64,000 nt of DNA, taken from Pseudarthrobacter sp. Its GTDB lineage: Bacteria > Actinomycetota > Actinomycetes > Actinomycetales > Micrococcaceae. The DNA is taken from assembly GCA_031178005.1 (NCBI GenBank), contig JAPSJV010000003.1, positions 1 through 64,000 of the forward strand, read 5' to 3'. This document shows positions 33,250 through 42,300 of this stretch, one piece after another (position 1 is the first letter of the stretch; each line of letters begins with the position of its first letter). The position numbers and the translations under genes are program-made. Under the pieces are notes generated by a model. It was not told where the DNA came from. It ran no database searches and saw only the letters and a list, made by a program, of their open reading frames with translations.

Positions 33250-35393
33250 GAATGCTCCTGTTCATGGGTGGGTAAGTAAGGTGCCATGCCGCCGTCGGTC
33301 TCGGGCGTCAGCGCGGACCAGTCGGTGACAACGGGAACCTGCCGGCCGGAAGCCCAGCGCTCCAGCTGGTCCGTAAAGTGCGGGCTTGAGTGGCTGCCCG
33401 AAGCTCCGAACGGGACGATCCATCGGGAGTTGGACCTGTCGGCGAGGTCCCAGACGTAGCGCGCCACCGGCCCGCGGAAAGACCCGTCCACCACGCCGGG
33501 AACGCTTTCCGTGGACAGTACACAGCCGGTGTCGCCGGCAAGGCCGGTCACTGGAATCCGGGGAGCAGCAGGGAGATAGCCGGGCCCGTGCTCCTGCAGC
33601 GCATGCACGGGGAGCAGGGTGTGCCGGTCTCCCCAGGCGCCGGGGCTGCCGGGTGCCGCGTCCTCCAGCGCCTGCAGCGCCGCCAGTTCAACGTCGATGC
33701 CGCACCGGGGACCGGCCTGAATCAGGGTTTCCAGCGCGAACCCGATCCGTGCAACCGGGTGCAGCCACGGTCCAAACAGTTCGGCGCAGCCAGTGCCCTG
33801 GCTCAATGGTGCCAGCTGCGGCGTCTCGGCCAGGCGGCGTACCAGCGCGCTGCGCCAGGTGGCGAAATCGCCAGCCAGGGTGCTGTCCGCCGTCATCCGC
33901 CCGTCCCAGCCCATCAGCCGGTGCAGCAGAACGTACGACGGCGGCACAACGGCCGGTGCCCCGGCCGGCGGTTCCAGCCGGGCCAGCAAAGCCCGCAGGG
34001 CCGGCCACTGGCCCTGAAGGGTATCGAGCGCGATGCGTTCCATATCGGAAACGTCGAGGGCCGGGCGGTCCAGGGGCTCACCCTCGCCCAGCAATGCACG
34101 GATCCGGTTTGCCCGGTGCGGCGGGGCGAACTCGAAAGCCACGGCATCTCCGCCGCCGGACTCCCTGTCGTTGGCGCTCGCGGCGATACCGGTGACATCA
34201 CGGCCCGGCAGCCGAACATAGGAACCGTCCCACTGGTGTTCCCGGGACCAGGCCGGGACCGGCACCACCCGGTTCTCGTGGTTCCGCTCCGGCACCAGCC
34301 CGGCCACAAAATGGCGCACGGCACCGCCGGCGTCTGCCGCGAGCACGCTGTTCACCGGCTCCACCCATTCCTGCATGGCGGACTCCACGTCGCCAACATT
34401 CCGGCTCCGTAGCAACGGCAGCAGGACTTCGAAACCGAGCCGGCTCTCCGCCCGCGCCGGCGTGCGCAGGCTCAGCCCGACGCCGTCGGGCCCTCCTGCA
34501 ATGATCGGGCCGCGGGAGGTCTCCATCACCTCAACGGAGACCCGGGCGGAACCTCTCACCAGAACGGTTTCCGAGTGCCGGTGGGCCTGCTCCCAACCGT
34601 CGGGCCCCAGCGCCAGGAGGGTGCCGCCGTCGTCCTTCAGTTCCTCGGTGTACAGGTCCTGATAATCCGCCATGGCGTTGGTGATGCCCCACGCGACCGT
34701 ACCGGTGTGCGTGAAGTGCGGGAGGCCGGGGACTCCGGGGAAGGCGAGGCCGACGGCGTCGAACTCCGGGCAGGCGAGGTGCACCTGCTGGTAGACGCCG
34801 GGGAGTTCCATCAGGCGGTGCGGATCGCCGGCAACCAGCGGCGCACCGGAAGCGGCCCGGCTGCCGTGTACCGCCCACGCGTTGCTGCCGGACAGCACCC
34901 GGGCCTCGATATTAAAGAGGTCCACCGCTTCCGGACCCAGTGTTGCGGCGACGTGGCGGCGCCAGAGTTTGTTGGGGAACGTTGAGAACAGGATGTGGTG
35001 GACCAGGAACACGCCCAGCGGCGTCCACGGGTTCCACGGCGACGGCGATGTTCCGGTGGCGGTGAACTCGGACGCTTCCCGGGTGCCGGCGTCGAGGGCT
35101 GCGTTGACGCCGTCAACGTAGGCCGTGCACCACCGCCGGGTGCGGGTATCGAGCGCCTCGAAGCAGCGCCGGGCGGTGTCATCCAGCCTGGACTGCCGGG
35201 CGAAACGGTCCCAGGCAACGCCTTCTGGTCCCAGCATTTCAGCGGTCCGGCCCTCAGAGCGCCAACGCTCCATCTCGATCTGCCACGATCTGTCCCGGGC
35301 CGCGTTGCTGCCCTGGAGGTAGGCCAGTTCGTCCGCAGAACCCGCGCGGAGATGCGGAATTCCCCACTCGTCGCGGTACGTCGCTGCCGTCAT
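33246..35393 (-). CDS. Ntn-hydrolase of the penicillin acylase family, cytoplasmic
   Basis: A 715-residue protein of the penicillin amidase / N-terminal nucleophile family. The autocleavage site is LSGSNAWAV with Ser170 as the expected beta-chain N-terminus. VAGDPHRLMELPGVYQQVHL and TVAWGITNAMADYQDLYTEE are conserved. It begins directly with the alpha chain (YRDEWGIPHLRA), with no signal peptide, so it acts in the cytoplasm, unlike penicillin G acylase. It shares an iron-box promoter region with a siderophore-interacting reductase and is coupled to a siderophore-type acyltransferase. I infer cleavage of an amide in a siderophore or its precursor, comparable in logic to PvdQ. Confidence 0.87.
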   Translation of the reverse strand: MTAATYRDEWGIPHLRAGSADELAYLQGSNAARDRSWQIEMERWRSEGRTAEMLGPEGVAWDRFARQSRLDDTARRCFEALDTRTRRWCTAYVDGVNAALDAGTREASEFTATGTSPSPWNPWTPLGVFLVHHILFSTFPNKLWRRHVAATLGPEAVDLFNIEARVLSGSNAWAVHGSRAASGAPLVAGDPHRLMELPGVYQQVHLACPEFDAVGLAFPGVPGLPHFTHTGTVAWGITNAMADYQDLYTEELKDDGGTLLALGPDGWEQAHRHSETVLVRGSARVSVEVMETSRGPIIAGGPDGVGLSLRTPARAESRLGFEVLLPLLRSRNVGDVESAMQEWVEPVNSVLAADAGGAVRHFVAGLVPERNHENRVVPVPAWSREHQWDGSYVRLPGRDVTGIAASANDRESGGGDAVAFEFAPPHRANRIRALLGEGEPLDRPALDVSDMERIALDTLQGQWPALRALLARLEPPAGAPAVVPPSYVLLHRLMGWDGRMTADSTLAGDFATWRSALVRRLAETPQLAPLSQGTGCAELFGPWLHPVARIGFALETLIQAGPRCGIDVELAALQALEDAAPGSPGAWGDRHTLLPVHALQEHGPGYLPAAPRIPVTGLAGDTGCVLSTESVPGVVDGSFRGPVARYVWDLADRSNSRWIVPFGASGSHSSPHFTDQLERWASGRQVPVVTDWSALTPETDGGMAPYLPTHEQEHS

Positions 35394-35406
35394 TTCTGCC
35401 CTTTGC

Positions 35407-35425
35407 TTAGGTTAGGCTTACTTAA
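35407..35425. promoter_or_regulatory. Iron box (DtxR/IdeR/DmdR-type operator)
   Basis: TTAGGTTAGGCTTACTTAA matches the 19-bp actinobacterial iron box consensus (TTAGGTTAGGCTAACCTAA) at 17 of 19 positions. It lies 14 bp upstream of the Ntn-hydrolase start and about 65 bp upstream of the divergent siderophore-interacting protein, so it probably controls both. Fe2+-loaded repressor would shut the genes in iron sufficiency. Confidence 0.85.
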
Positions 35426-35489
35426 GAACTTGATCAGAATAGGTGGCGCGGGGCCGTTCCCCAAAACCGTCCGTGGAAAGGGTCCCTGC

Positions 35490-36203
35490 GTGAAGCGAAC
35501 CTGGGAAAGCGCTGTGCTGAAGATGGTCGGCGCCAAGGATTTCACCCTGAAGGTGACGGGACGGGAAGAGATCGGCCCGCACTTTGTGCGCCTCCACGTG
35601 AACGACGGCGGCCTCCTCGCCGCGTGCGGTGTGCACCCCACGATGTGGATCAGATTGTGGTTCGACGGCGGCGGAAAGGCCCACCAACGCGCCTTCACAC
35701 TGGTGGACCCGGACCCGGAAGCCGGGACGTTCAGCCTTGATTTCGCGCTGCACGAAGGATCGGCGTCGGCCTGGGCCCGGGGCGCGCAGCCCGGTGACAT
35801 CCTCGAGGCAACGGTCCAGGGCAGCCGCTTCGACCTCCCTGAGTCGCGCCCGGAACGGGTGTTCGCGGTGGGGGATCCGGCGTCGATTCCCGCGATCAAT
35901 TCCCTGCTGGAGTCGGTGAACGGCGCTCCGGCGGTGGTGCTGATGGAATATGTCCACGAAGAAGACCGCGAGCTTCCGGTGGCCACCCGGCCCGGCGATC
36001 AGCTGCACTGGGTTCCGCGGGGAAGCGACGGCCAGGCGCTGGTGGACGCAGCCAGCGGCGCCGTTTCAGCGGACGGCGTCCACGGAAATTACTTCTGGCT
36101 CAGCTGTGAGGCGGCCAGCGTACGCAGCATCTCCAAGTACCTCCGAAAGGACCTGGGCGTGGACCGGAAGCGGATCATGTCCATGGCGTACTGGAGGTCA
36201 TAG
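35490..36203 (+). CDS. Siderophore-interacting protein (ferric-siderophore reductase, ViuB type)
   Basis: A 237-residue protein from GTG 35490 (GGAAAGG upstream). The FAD-binding barrel carries AHQRAFTLVDPDPEAGTFSL with the R-x-[YF]-[ST]-type motif, then the acid-rich HEGSASAWARGAQPGD. The NAD(P)H half has FAVGDPASIPAINSLLE and NYFWLSCEAASVRSISKYLR. These reductases release iron from ferric siderophores in the cytoplasm. It is divergent from the Ntn-hydrolase/acyltransferase unit behind a common iron box. The open frame extends further upstream, but only within the divergent gene. Confidence 0.92.
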   Translation: MKRTWESAVLKMVGAKDFTLKVTGREEIGPHFVRLHVNDGGLLAACGVHPTMWIRLWFDGGGKAHQRAFTLVDPDPEAGTFSLDFALHEGSASAWARGAQPGDILEATVQGSRFDLPESRPERVFAVGDPASIPAINSLLESVNGAPAVVLMEYVHEEDRELPVATRPGDQLHWVPRGSDGQALVDAASGAVSADGVHGNYFWLSCEAASVRSISKYLRKDLGVDRKRIMSMAYWRS

Positions 36204-36212
36204 GGTAGGGCT

Positions 36213-37259
36213 GTGTCTACAGAAGCGATCGTCATCGGTGCGGGAATTGGCGGGCTGAGTGCGGCCCGGGCGCTGAAACGCCGCGGCTGGACCGTGACTG
36301 TGCTGGAACAAGGGGCCGCGCTGCCCACTACCGGAACCATGCTGGGCATGTGGCCGGCGGCGATCAAGGCGTTGGATGGGATCGGAATCGACGCGCAGGC
36401 CCGCCGGGCTGATGGCTGGACCACCATATCCTCCGCCGCCGGCAGTGGATTGTGGACCCCGGGACAGAAACTGGTTACCGTACCGGGCGGCATGGAAATG
36501 AATCTCGTGGCCCGGCCCGCGTTGCTCCGCGCGCTCGCCGATGGCGTGGACATCAGCTTTAATTCCCGCGTTGACGGGCCTGCCAAATTCCCCGGAGCAG
36601 CGTTGGTGGTTGGTGCCGACGGCATCAACAGCGGCAGCCGGCGGCAGTTGTTCGGCGAGCAGTTCGCCGCCAGGTCCCTGGAATCCGTTGCCTGGCGCGG
36701 AACGGTCCGGGGCGCTGTCAGCGAGTACGGCGAAACGTGGGCTCCTGGCGCCTTGTTCGGCATCACACCCGCCGGCCCCGACGCCACGAACTGGTACGCC
36801 TGCATTAATGCGGACCATACGTTCGCGGAGCCATATCTGCCCCGCCTTGAAGCACTGTTCGGCTCATGGAAAGGGCCGGTCCGCGAGGTGATGGACAGGA
36901 TCCAGGAGGGCGCCATCCTGCACCATCAACTCTTCGAGACGCCAACGCTGCCCTCTTTCGTCAGGGGAAACACGGCATTGATTGGCGATGCCGCCCACGC
37001 CATGGCCCCTTTCCTTGGCAGGGGCGCCTGTGAAGCGCTTGTCGACGGCGTGGCGCTGGGCCGGTCGCTGGCAGGAACTGCAACGCTCGACGCAGGCCTG
37101 GCCGCCTACGACAAAGAGCGCCGGCGGCGGACGCAGCGGCTGGTGCGGGCATCCAGGCTCATGGGCAAGGTTGCCATGATGCGCCGCGGAGCCCGTCTCA
37201 GGGATGCGGCGGTTGGCGGAGCAGGACGGCTGATGGGGCTTCGGACCAAACGGCTGTGA
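36213..37259 (+). CDS. FAD-dependent monooxygenase (PHBH-like)
   Basis: A 348-residue flavoprotein with GTG start 10 bp after the reductase gene. The dinucleotide motif is AIVIGAGIGGLSAARALKRR at residues 5-24, the DG motif is LVVGADGINSGSRR, and the GD motif is ALIGDAAHAMAPFLGRGAC. It is shorter than many hydroxylases (about 390) and probably acts on an unknown aromatic or polyketide-like substrate. Co-transcription with the reductase would put it in the iron regulon; this is inferred from spacing only. Confidence 0.87.
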   Translation: MSTEAIVIGAGIGGLSAARALKRRGWTVTVLEQGAALPTTGTMLGMWPAAIKALDGIGIDAQARRADGWTTISSAAGSGLWTPGQKLVTVPGGMEMNLVARPALLRALADGVDISFNSRVDGPAKFPGAALVVGADGINSGSRRQLFGEQFAARSLESVAWRGTVRGAVSEYGETWAPGALFGITPAGPDATNWYACINADHTFAEPYLPRLEALFGSWKGPVREVMDRIQEGAILHHQLFETPTLPSFVRGNTALIGDAAHAMAPFLGRGACEALVDGVALGRSLAGTATLDAGLAAYDKERRRRTQRLVRASRLMGKVAMMRRGARLRDAAVGGAGRLMGLRTKRL

Positions 37260-37265
37260 GGACAG

Positions 37266-37302
37266 CAACGGCCCCGGTCAAACGTACTGACCAGGGCCGT
37301 TG
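37266..37302. terminator. Bidirectional terminator
   Basis: A 15-bp stem with one mismatch (37266-37280 with 37288-37302), 7-nt loop, lies between the convergent monooxygenase and arabinofuranosidase genes. Confidence 0.75.
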
Positions 37303-37338
37303 GCAGCCGGGGGCGTGCGCCCCGCCGTCGGGGAACCG

Positions 37339-38877
37339 TTAGTTTTTGGCTACTTCCAGCTCAACCACGGCCCAGGACAGTGCCGGCAGTGTCACTTTCA
37401 ATTCCGCACCGTTTGCCTTGACCGCGTGCAGTTGCTGCAGCCCCACCTGGCTCGGATTGCCCTGGTCGTTTACCGTGAAGCGGTCGCCGCCTTCGGGAAT
37501 CTCCAGGACTTCAGCACGAAGCACCTGACGGGCGTCGAAGCCGCGCAGCGCCACGTCGACGTCGGCAGCTTCCTCCAGGCCGCGGTTCGCGAAGAACAGT
37601 GCCAGCCGGCCGGTTTCCTCGTCCCAGGTGGCGCTGACATCCACCAGGTCGGTGTCTCCGAAGCGGGCGTTCTGGTACTTGTCAGAGTCCACGGCCAGGC
37701 GCAGGATCTGGCCCTTTGCCAGTTCAGCCATGCGTGCGAACGGGTGGAAGATGGTTTGCTTCCAGGCAGGCCCGTTCTCTTCGCTGAAGATCGGTGCAAT
37801 GACATTAACCAGTTGTGCCTGGTTGGCGATCTTCACCCTGTCGCCGTGGCGGAGCAGGGAGTTGAGCAGGGTACCGACGACGACGGCATCGGTCACGTTG
37901 TACTTGTCCTCGATGACCCGGGGGTGTTCGTGCCAGCCGCCCTTGCTGATCTGGCTGAGCTGGTCCTCCGTGTCGCGTCCGCGCTGGTACCAGACGTTCC
38001 ATTCGTCGAAGGAGAGGTTGATGCGCTTCTTGTGCTTGCCCTTGGCCCGGACCGCATCGGCGGTAGCGACGACGGATTCAATAAAGTAATCGGTGTCCAC
38101 GGCGCTGGCGAGGAAGCTGCCGACGTCGCCGTCGTGCTCCTGGTAGTAGGCGTGCAGGGAGACGTAGTCCACCTCCTCGTAGGCGTGCGTCAACACCGTC
38201 TGTTCCCACGCTCCGAACGTGGGCATACCGGAGTTGGAACTGCCGCAGGCCACTAGCTCGATCGTGGGATCCACAAACCGCATGGCCTTCGCCGCTTCCT
38301 GGGCAAGGCGGCCGTACTCGTCGGCTGTCTTGTGGCCGATCTGCCAGGGCCCGTCCAATTCGTTTCCGAGGCACCAGAGCTTGATGTCGAAGGGGTCCTT
38401 GTGCCCGTTCTTGGCGCGCAGGTCCGACAGGTAGGTTCCGCCGGGGTGGTTGGCGTATTCCACGATCTCGCGGGCCGCATCAACGCCTCGGGTGCCCAGG
38501 TTGATGGCCTCCATGATTTCGGTGCCGGCCTGCTTGGACCAGTCAACAAATTCGTGCAGGCCGAAGGCGTTGGTTTCCAGCGTGTGCCATGCGCCGTCCA
38601 GCCGGCGCGGGCGCTGGTCCCGGGGGCCTACACCGTCTTCCCAGTTGTAGCCGGACACAAAATTTCCGCCCGGGTACCGGATGATAGTGGCACCCAGTTC
38701 CTTGACCAGTTTGAGCACGTCCTGCCGGAATCCGTTGCTGTCCGCTTCCGGATGCCCCGGTTCGTAGATGCCGGTGTAGACGCAGCGTCCCATGTGCTCA
38801 ACGAAGGAGCCAAAGAGGCGGCGGGGTACTTCGCCGATAGTGAAGTCGCGGTCTAGGGTGATTGTCGCGCGGGCCAT
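37339..38877 (-). CDS. abfA: Alpha-L-arabinofuranosidase, GH51
   Basis: The 512-residue enzyme starts at the ATG at 38875-38877 (AGGAGA upstream); the longer open frame runs into the permease gene. GH51 features are GATIIRYPGGNFVSGYNWED, acid/base Glu173 in CLGNELDGPW and nucleophile Glu292 in LSFDEWNVWY. It has no signal peptide, so it removes arabinosyl units from imported arabino-oligosaccharides in the cytoplasm. It is the last gene of an importer operon whose other products are a binding protein and two permeases. Confidence 0.94.
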   Translation of the reverse strand: MARATITLDRDFTIGEVPRRLFGSFVEHMGRCVYTGIYEPGHPEADSNGFRQDVLKLVKELGATIIRYPGGNFVSGYNWEDGVGPRDQRPRRLDGAWHTLETNAFGLHEFVDWSKQAGTEIMEAINLGTRGVDAAREIVEYANHPGGTYLSDLRAKNGHKDPFDIKLWCLGNELDGPWQIGHKTADEYGRLAQEAAKAMRFVDPTIELVACGSSNSGMPTFGAWEQTVLTHAYEEVDYVSLHAYYQEHDGDVGSFLASAVDTDYFIESVVATADAVRAKGKHKKRINLSFDEWNVWYQRGRDTEDQLSQISKGGWHEHPRVIEDKYNVTDAVVVGTLLNSLLRHGDRVKIANQAQLVNVIAPIFSEENGPAWKQTIFHPFARMAELAKGQILRLAVDSDKYQNARFGDTDLVDVSATWDEETGRLALFFANRGLEEAADVDVALRGFDARQVLRAEVLEIPEGGDRFTVNDQGNPSQVGLQQLHAVKANGAELKVTLPALSWAVVELEVAKN

Positions 38878-38932
38878 GTGACGGGGTCTCCTTGTTGTTG
38901 AAAATGCTTGTTGGTAGTGGTTGATGCCCGGA

Positions 38933-39832
38933 TCAGGTGCCGGCCAGTCCTGTCGTTGCGACGCCCTTGATGATCTGGCGCTGGAAGAACAGGAAAACGA
39001 GGATGAGCGGCAAAGCGGCCAGCAGTGCGGAGGCCATGTTCTGCGCGTACTGGATTCCGTAGGCGCTCTTGATGGTCTGCAGGCCAACGGGCAGCGTCAG
39101 GATGGAACCGTCATTGGTGGAGATGAAAGGCCAGAGGAAGTTGTTCCAGGCGCTGATGAAAACAAAGATCGCGACGGCGGCCAGGATGGGGCGCGACAAC
39201 GGCAGGATGATCTGCGCGAAAATCCGCATCCTGGTGGCGCCATCCATCACCGCAGCTTCCTCGAGTTCACGGGGGATCTGGTCAAAGAACTTCTTGAGCA
39301 CAAACACCATGGCGGGGTGGATCACCTGCGGCAGGATGATGGCCCAGGGTGTGTCGATCATCCGCAGGCCCACCATCTGGTAGAACAGCGGAATCATCAG
39401 AACGGGCGGCGGGATGATGATGGAGGCGATGATCACGGTCATCAGGATTTTCTTTCCCCGGAAATCGATCCGTGACAGGGCATAGGCCACCAGCGCCGAA
39501 ATGACCAGCGTGATCACCGTGATGGCAGCCGACGTGTAGAGCGAGTTCCATGTCCACAGCGGGATGTTGCCGTCCTGGAACACTTTGGCGAAGGCATCAA
39601 CTGTAAAGCCCGACGGCGGGACCCAGCTGACCTTGGGCGAGGCGGCATCGGTCTCGCTCTTGAAAGCAGTGACTGTTGCCCACGCGAAGGGGATGAGCCA
39701 GAGGACTGCCAGAACGGCAGCGGCCGTGGTCACCGCAGTCTTGCCTACCGGGAACTTCCGGCGGGGCTGCTGGACTTTGGCCGGAGGCGCTGTTGCTTCC
39801 GGAACAGGGAGGGTGAGTGACTGCGTTGCCAT
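38933..39832 (-). CDS. CUT1 ABC transporter permease (MalG type), arabinoside locus
   Basis: A 299-residue permease from the ATG at 39830-39832, 8 nt after a GGAG; an in-frame GTG 9 nt upstream overlaps the previous stop and is less likely. The EAA loop is EEAAVMDGATRMRIFAQIIL. About six helices follow a Lys/Arg-rich N-terminus. Confidence 0.92.
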   Translation of the reverse strand: MATQSLTLPVPEATAPPAKVQQPRRKFPVGKTAVTTAAAVLAVLWLIPFAWATVTAFKSETDAASPKVSWVPPSGFTVDAFAKVFQDGNIPLWTWNSLYTSAAITVITLVISALVAYALSRIDFRGKKILMTVIIASIIIPPPVLMIPLFYQMVGLRMIDTPWAIILPQVIHPAMVFVLKKFFDQIPRELEEAAVMDGATRMRIFAQIILPLSRPILAAVAIFVFISAWNNFLWPFISTNDGSILTLPVGLQTIKSAYGIQYAQNMASALLAALPLILVFLFFQRQIIKGVATTGLAGT

Positions 39833-39833
39833 G

Positions 39834-40769
39834 TTATGCACTCCTGCGTCGGGCGATGAAGAACTGAAGGACTGAGACGATGACGATCAGCCCGAAGAAT
39901 ATGTAGGAAATGGCTGCTGAATAACCCAACCGGTAGCCGGTGAAGCCGGTCTCGAAGATGTACTGGACCACGGGCCTGGTGGAGCCGCTGGGGCCGCCGG
40001 CCGTCATTTGGTAGACCTGATCGAAGATCTTCAAGGAGGCCAGGACCTGCAGGAGGACGATCATCACGGTGGTGGGCGCCAGCTGCGGCAAGGTGATGGA
40101 GAAGAACTGCCGCCAGGCTCCGGCCCCATCCAGCGAAGCCGCTTCATAGTGCTGCGCCGGAATGTTCTGCATGGCTGCCAGGTAGAGCAGGAAGTTGAAG
40201 CCCACCGTCCACCACAGGGTGGCAATGACAATGGCCCACATCGCCACGTTCGGGTCGTTAAGCCAGGCGACCTTGGGAAGGCCGATCTTGGACAGGGAGT
40301 CGTTGATCAGCCCCAGCTGGGGGTTGTACATCCAGGTGAAGAAGAGTGAGACCACTGTGGAGGCGAGCAGGTACGGCGCGAAGTAGGACAGTCTCCACAG
40401 CCACTGGGCGGGCAGGCCCACGTTGAGGAGTGCGGCCATGACCAGGGCTACGAGCACCAACGGGACGGTACTGATCACCGTGAAGTACAGGGTGTTGCCA
40501 AGGGAACGCCACATGTCCGAGTCGGCAAGGGCTTCTGCGTAGTTGGCGAAACCGATCAGGCTGTCGTTCGCGCCGGTCAGGGACTTGCCGGTCATGCTCA
40601 TGAAAAAGCCGTAAAGAAGGGGCCAGACCAGGAAGACCAGGAAGAAGGCCAGGAACGGGGCGGCGAAGGCCCACCCGTTGATGTTGTCTCTTCGCCGCCG
40701 TGAAATGATCCGTGCCGGCGGTGCGATGGCGCTGCTCCGCGGTGTGGCTGTTGTCGTGGGGGAACTCAT
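39834..40769 (-). CDS. CUT1 ABC transporter permease (MalF type), arabinoside locus
   Basis: A 311-residue permease; the ATG at 40767-40769 is 6 nt after AAAGGAG, better than the GTG 18 nt upstream. An Arg-rich stretch (ISRRRRDNINGWAF) precedes the first helix. The EAA loop is YEAASLDGAGAWRQFFSITL. It forms the channel with the permease encoded directly downstream. Confidence 0.92.
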   Translation of the reverse strand: MSSPTTTATPRSSAIAPPARIISRRRRDNINGWAFAAPFLAFFLVFLVWPLLYGFFMSMTGKSLTGANDSLIGFANYAEALADSDMWRSLGNTLYFTVISTVPLVLVALVMAALLNVGLPAQWLWRLSYFAPYLLASTVVSLFFTWMYNPQLGLINDSLSKIGLPKVAWLNDPNVAMWAIVIATLWWTVGFNFLLYLAAMQNIPAQHYEAASLDGAGAWRQFFSITLPQLAPTTVMIVLLQVLASLKIFDQVYQMTAGGPSGSTRPVVQYIFETGFTGYRLGYSAAISYIFFGLIVIVSVLQFFIARRRSA

Positions 40770-40795
40770 CAGGGACTCCTTTGTCACGCGCTGGT

Positions 40796-42127
40796 TCAGA
40801 CCGGGTTGGGCCTGGAAAGAAGGGTGTTGGTGCGGTGCTCGAAGGCGTCCCAGCCGTCGGACGCTTTGTCGCGCCCTAGGAGGACGTTTTGCACATGTTC
40901 GGCGAAGAAGGTCTGCCAGTCGGAGCCGGAACCGCTGAACCAGGATTCGGGATCGTAGGCGATGATGTCGGCAGCGTTCGCGTAGTGGATCTGCGGGGTC
41001 AGTTCCTGGTATTCCTGCGACTGCACCACCGGCTGGTACGCCGGAATGTGCCCCGCCTGCGCCCAGGACAAGGAACCCTTGAGGACGTCGCTGACGAACT
41101 TGTAGACCGCCCGCCGCTTGCCGTCGTCGACGTTAAGCTGCCGGGGCAGGACGAAGGAATGCGAATCAGCATAGGCTGCCGGCGTTCCATACAGCGTTGG
41201 GATGGTGGCGGCGTCGAAAGGCAGTCCGGCTTTTTGCAGTGTGGGAAGTTCCCAGACCCCGCTGAACAGCATTCCCGAATCCCCGCGGGCAAATTCGGCA
41301 ATTCCTGTGCTGATGTCACCGCTCTTGGCGGCCACCGTGTCATCAAACAGCGACGCCATAAACTCCAGGGACTCGATTGCCGCATCCCGGTCCACCTTCA
41401 TAGGCTGTCCGGGAGTCAGTTCCATCGCTGCGCCATGCTGCTTGTAGAGGGTGTAAAAGAGGCGCCACATCTGGGACCCGCTGCCGAGGTAGCCGAAGGA
41501 CAGGCCGTGGGCCTGCGTGACTTTTTGCATCTCGCGGGCCGTTTCCAGGAACTCCTGAGGGGAAGCGGGAGCCTGCAGTTGGCCGTCGGCCCCGAGCATC
41601 CCGGCTATTGCGGCCACCTCCGTGTTGTAGAACATCACAAAGGGGTGGGAATCCAGCGCGATGGAAAAGGGCTGGCCGTTATGCTGGCTCTTCTCCCAGA
41701 TCCTGGGTGCAAAGTCTGCTGCGGTGACGCCGTGCTCTGCCAGCAGACCCATGTCCCAAGGATCAATGAGTCCGCCCGGTGCGTAGCCGGGGACCCTGCT
41801 GGCATGCATGATGGCCAACTCCGGAGGGCGCCCGCCGGCAGAAGCCATGGCCAGTTTGGTGTAGTACGGCGGTCCCCAGGCCAGGACGGTGGGATGGACC
41901 ACGGCGCCCGGGGTCATTTTGTTGGCCGCGCTGATCAGGGCCTGCATCTTGACACCGTCTCCGCCGGAGAGGAGGTGCCAGAACGCGATGTCGTGCACTG
42001 CCGCGTTGGCCGTTCCGCCGCAACCGGTGAGGCCTGTTGCCAGGATCATGCTGCCGAGCGCCGCTGATCCTGCGAGCAGTTGCCGCCTGCTTACGTGCTT
42101 CCCTGTCGGGATGTCGAGCTGCCTCAC
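40796..42127 (-). CDS. Substrate-binding lipoprotein, arabinoside locus, Tat-type signal
   Basis: A 443-residue extracellular solute-binding protein starting at GTG with AAGGAG upstream. The signal carries a twin-arginine pattern (SRRQLLAGSAALG, Arg14-Arg15) together with a lipobox (LTGC, Cys36), pointing to a Tat-exported lipoprotein. The mature domain has typical family-1 elements (DIAFWHLLSGGDG, GMLFSGVWELPTLQKAG, AAYADSHSFVLPRQL). The likely ligand is an arabino-oligosaccharide given the GH51 gene. Confidence 0.9.
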   Translation of the reverse strand: MRQLDIPTGKHVSRRQLLAGSAALGSMILATGLTGCGGTANAAVHDIAFWHLLSGGDGVKMQALISAANKMTPGAVVHPTVLAWGPPYYTKLAMASAGGRPPELAIMHASRVPGYAPGGLIDPWDMGLLAEHGVTAADFAPRIWEKSQHNGQPFSIALDSHPFVMFYNTEVAAIAGMLGADGQLQAPASPQEFLETAREMQKVTQAHGLSFGYLGSGSQMWRLFYTLYKQHGAAMELTPGQPMKVDRDAAIESLEFMASLFDDTVAAKSGDISTGIAEFARGDSGMLFSGVWELPTLQKAGLPFDAATIPTLYGTPAAYADSHSFVLPRQLNVDDGKRRAVYKFVSDVLKGSLSWAQAGHIPAYQPVVQSQEYQELTPQIHYANAADIIAYDPESWFSGSGSDWQTFFAEHVQNVLLGRDKASDGWDAFEHRTNTLLSRPNPV

Positions 42128-42233
42128 CAGTCACTCCTTTGGATGGTTCCGCTGAAAAAGTCGCTTGCGACACATGGTTCTCAAAGGTTCGCTGCGCCGG
42201 AATGAACCGGCGGAGTGTGACGCAGGTCCCACG

Positions 42234-42281
42234 TTACATCGATGTAATGAGTGGCACAAGACTTTTTGTTAGCGCCAACAA
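42234..42281. promoter_or_regulatory. Two operator-like palindromes of the arabinoside locus
   Basis: TTACATCGATGTAA (42234-42247) is a perfect CG-centred palindrome. TTGTTAGCGCCAACAA (42266-42281) is nearly perfect, with one mispaired position. Both lie between the binding-protein gene and its LacI regulator and have the size and CG centre of LacI-family operators. They probably control the binding-protein/permease/abfA operon. Confidence 0.7.
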
Positions 42282-42300
42282 TTTGATTCTTGGGTCTCGT

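Noticed and set aside
33246..35393. A beta-lactam (penicillin G) acylase role for the Ntn-hydrolase.
   Set aside because: There is no signal peptide, and iron-box control with siderophore-type neighbours points elsewhere; family membership alone does not define substrate.
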